Assembly (NCBI GenBank): GCA_004377275.1
Contig: SOIC01000168.1
Location: 1 to 14,040 of the forward strand
Source: Dehalococcoidia bacterium
Lineage (GTDB): Bacteria; Chloroflexota; Dehalococcoidia; E44-bin15
Length of the DNA: 14,040 nt
Direction of reading: 5' to 3'
Shown here: positions 13,122-14,040 of the stretch, piece by piece
Numbering within the stretch: the stretch's first letter is position 1
How the letters are laid out: each line of letters starts with the position of its first letter
Translations under genes and position numbers: made by a program
Notes under the pieces: model-generated
Told to the model about the DNA's origin: nothing
Seen by the model: only the letters and a program-made list of their open reading frames with translations
The model's database searches: none

Positions 13122-14040
13122 GTGGGGAAAAATGATATTCTGAAGACCTTCCAAGAGGTGATCAAGGGGCCGAGGAACGTTTATTTGGATGAATGGGTCA
13201 AAGCGGGTGGAAAGGTCATGGGGTATTACTGCTCCTACATACCGGAGGAGATCTTTACCGCTGCTGGCTTTCTGCCCTATCGCATTAGAGGGGCAGGGAG
13301 TGAGGACAGCTCTGACGGCGATGCCTATATGAGCGCACGAGTATGCACTTTTGTCCGTCACACCATCAGTTTAGCACTGCGAGGGGAGTTCGACTTTCTT
13401 GATGGTGTAGTCCTGTTACAGAACTGTGACCATATTCGTCGCGCCGGTGACCTCTTCGTTAAAAAAGTGAAATTGCCCTTTTACAGCATGCTTTCCGTCC
13501 CCAGAGCCCCCAAGGAAAGGCTCTTCGCCTGGTATCTCGATGAACTGAAGCGGCTCAAGGCAGAGATAGAAGCCCATTTCGGATTGACCATTACCGACCA
13601 GAAGCTGGAAGAAGCCATCACCCTGCATAATACCACCAGGGAACGAATCCAGAGACTTTACGAGATGCGCAAAAAGGATGCACCGCCTATCACCGGGGAA
13701 GAGGCGCTGACCGTCACCATAGCAGCTCATCTTATGCCCCGGGATCAGTTCAATACCATAATGGACGATTTGCTGGCTGATTTGAAGAACGCCAAGGGGA
13801 ATAACAATTATAGGGCTCGGGTCATCATTACTGGCGGAGAACTGGACAACCCAGAGTACATTGCAGGCATGGAACAGCAAGGAGCTCTATCCGTCGCGGA
13901 GATTGTCTGCTTTGGACAACGGTCCTTCGGAGAGTTAATTGAATCCGGGGCGGGTGATCCATTGGAGCGCATAGCCCGACACAACTTCTTTCAGGTGCCC
14001 TGTGCCCGAATGGTGGAGTGCTTCGATGACCAAGTCGCTA
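13122..14040 (+). CDS. 2-hydroxyacyl-CoA dehydratase / benzoyl-CoA reductase family subunit (3' end outside window)
   Basis: The frame is open from a GTG at 13122 to the right edge (306 codons). An AGAGGAGGAA ribosome site upstream supports the start. The N-terminal motif VMGYYCSYIPEEIFTAAGFLPYRI (32-55) is typical of the HgdA/HgdB/BcrB/BcrC superfamily, whose subunits hold a [4Fe-4S] cluster and carry out difficult radical eliminations or ring reductions after ATP-driven electron injection by a separate activator. Candidate cluster ligands are Cys37, Cys75 in SARVCTFVRH and Cys102 in LQNCDHIRR. Family members are usually 380-440 residues, so about three quarters is present. The sequence does not distinguish a hydroxyacyl-CoA dehydratase from a benzoyl-CoA reductase-like enzyme. 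A partner subunit and an ATPase activator (HgdC/BcrA-type) should follow to the right. It lies 62 bases after the acyl-CoA dehydrogenase and is probably co-transcribed with it. Confidence 0.88.
   Translation, partial: MGKNDILKTFQEVIKGPRNVYLDEWVKAGGKVMGYYCSYIPEEIFTAAGFLPYRIRGAGSEDSSDGDAYMSARVCTFVRHTISLALRGEFDFLDGVVLLQNCDHIRRAGDLFVKKVKLPFYSMLSVPRAPKERLFAWYLDELKRLKAEIEAHFGLTITDQKLEEAITLHNTTRERIQRLYEMRKKDAPPITGEEALTVTIAAHLMPRDQFNTIMDDLLADLKNAKGNNNYRARVIITGGELDNPEYIAGMEQQGALSVAEIVCFGQRSFGELIESGAGDPLERIARHNFFQVPCARMVECFDDQVA

Noticed and set aside
1..14040. CRISPR array, tRNA or rRNA genes
   Set aside because: No regularly spaced direct repeats, no TTCGAAT-type T-loop in a cloverleaf context and no rRNA motifs were found.

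Overview
The window looks like chromosomal DNA of an anaerobic bacterium that moves methyl groups through corrinoid proteins and tetrahydrofolate and also carries out acyl-CoA chemistry. GC content is moderate. Strong Shine-Dalgarno (SD) sequences and frequent GTG/TTG starts are typical. This combination (non-pyrrolysine MttB-family methyltransferases, several acyl-CoA dehydrogenases, a benzoyl-CoA reductase/2-hydroxyacyl-CoA dehydratase-type protein) is common in uncultured Dehalococcoidia-type Chloroflexota and in Desulfobacterota. The taxonomic placement is inference only; the window has no marker gene.

Left part (1-5087, minus strand): five tightly spaced genes that read as one operon transcribed toward the left edge. 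In transcription order they are a MetH-activation-domain-like protein (5087-4401), an MttB-family methyltransferase (4399-2966, TTG start coupled to the previous stop), a pterin-binding methyltransferase of the MeTr/AcsE/MtgA type (2959-2153), a RutB-like isochorismatase-family cysteine hydrolase (2132-1395), and a second, divergent MttB-family methyltransferase (1360 to beyond the edge). Inferred scheme: MttB paralogs demethylate one or two methylated amines onto a corrinoid protein, the MeTr-type enzyme passes the methyl to tetrahydrofolate, the activation-type protein may maintain the corrinoid, and the cysteine hydrolase may process substrate or product. No corrinoid (B12-binding) protein lies inside the window, so it should be encoded further left or elsewhere.

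Middle part: about 990 bases without a recognisable gene (5088-6079), then a plus-strand alpha/beta hydrolase (6080-6889) converging on a minus-strand MarR regulator (7566-7093). Behind the MarR gene is a truncated zinc-ribbon transposase remnant (7916-7659) whose start codon lies in a perfect 9-bp inverted repeat.

Right part (plus strand): a VLCAD-like acyl-CoA dehydrogenase with C-terminal extension (8137-9921) behind a good sigma70-type promoter; a decayed GMC/cholesterol-oxidase-type gene (10007-10675) with two in-frame stops and a large internal deletion; about 300 bases of unassigned DNA; then an AT-rich promoter region, a GntR/FCD-type regulator (11064-11726), a second acyl-CoA dehydrogenase (11818-13059) and the start of a 2-hydroxyacyl-CoA dehydratase/benzoyl-CoA reductase-family subunit (13122 to the right edge). 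The last three look like a regulated acyl-CoA catabolic cluster continuing to the right.
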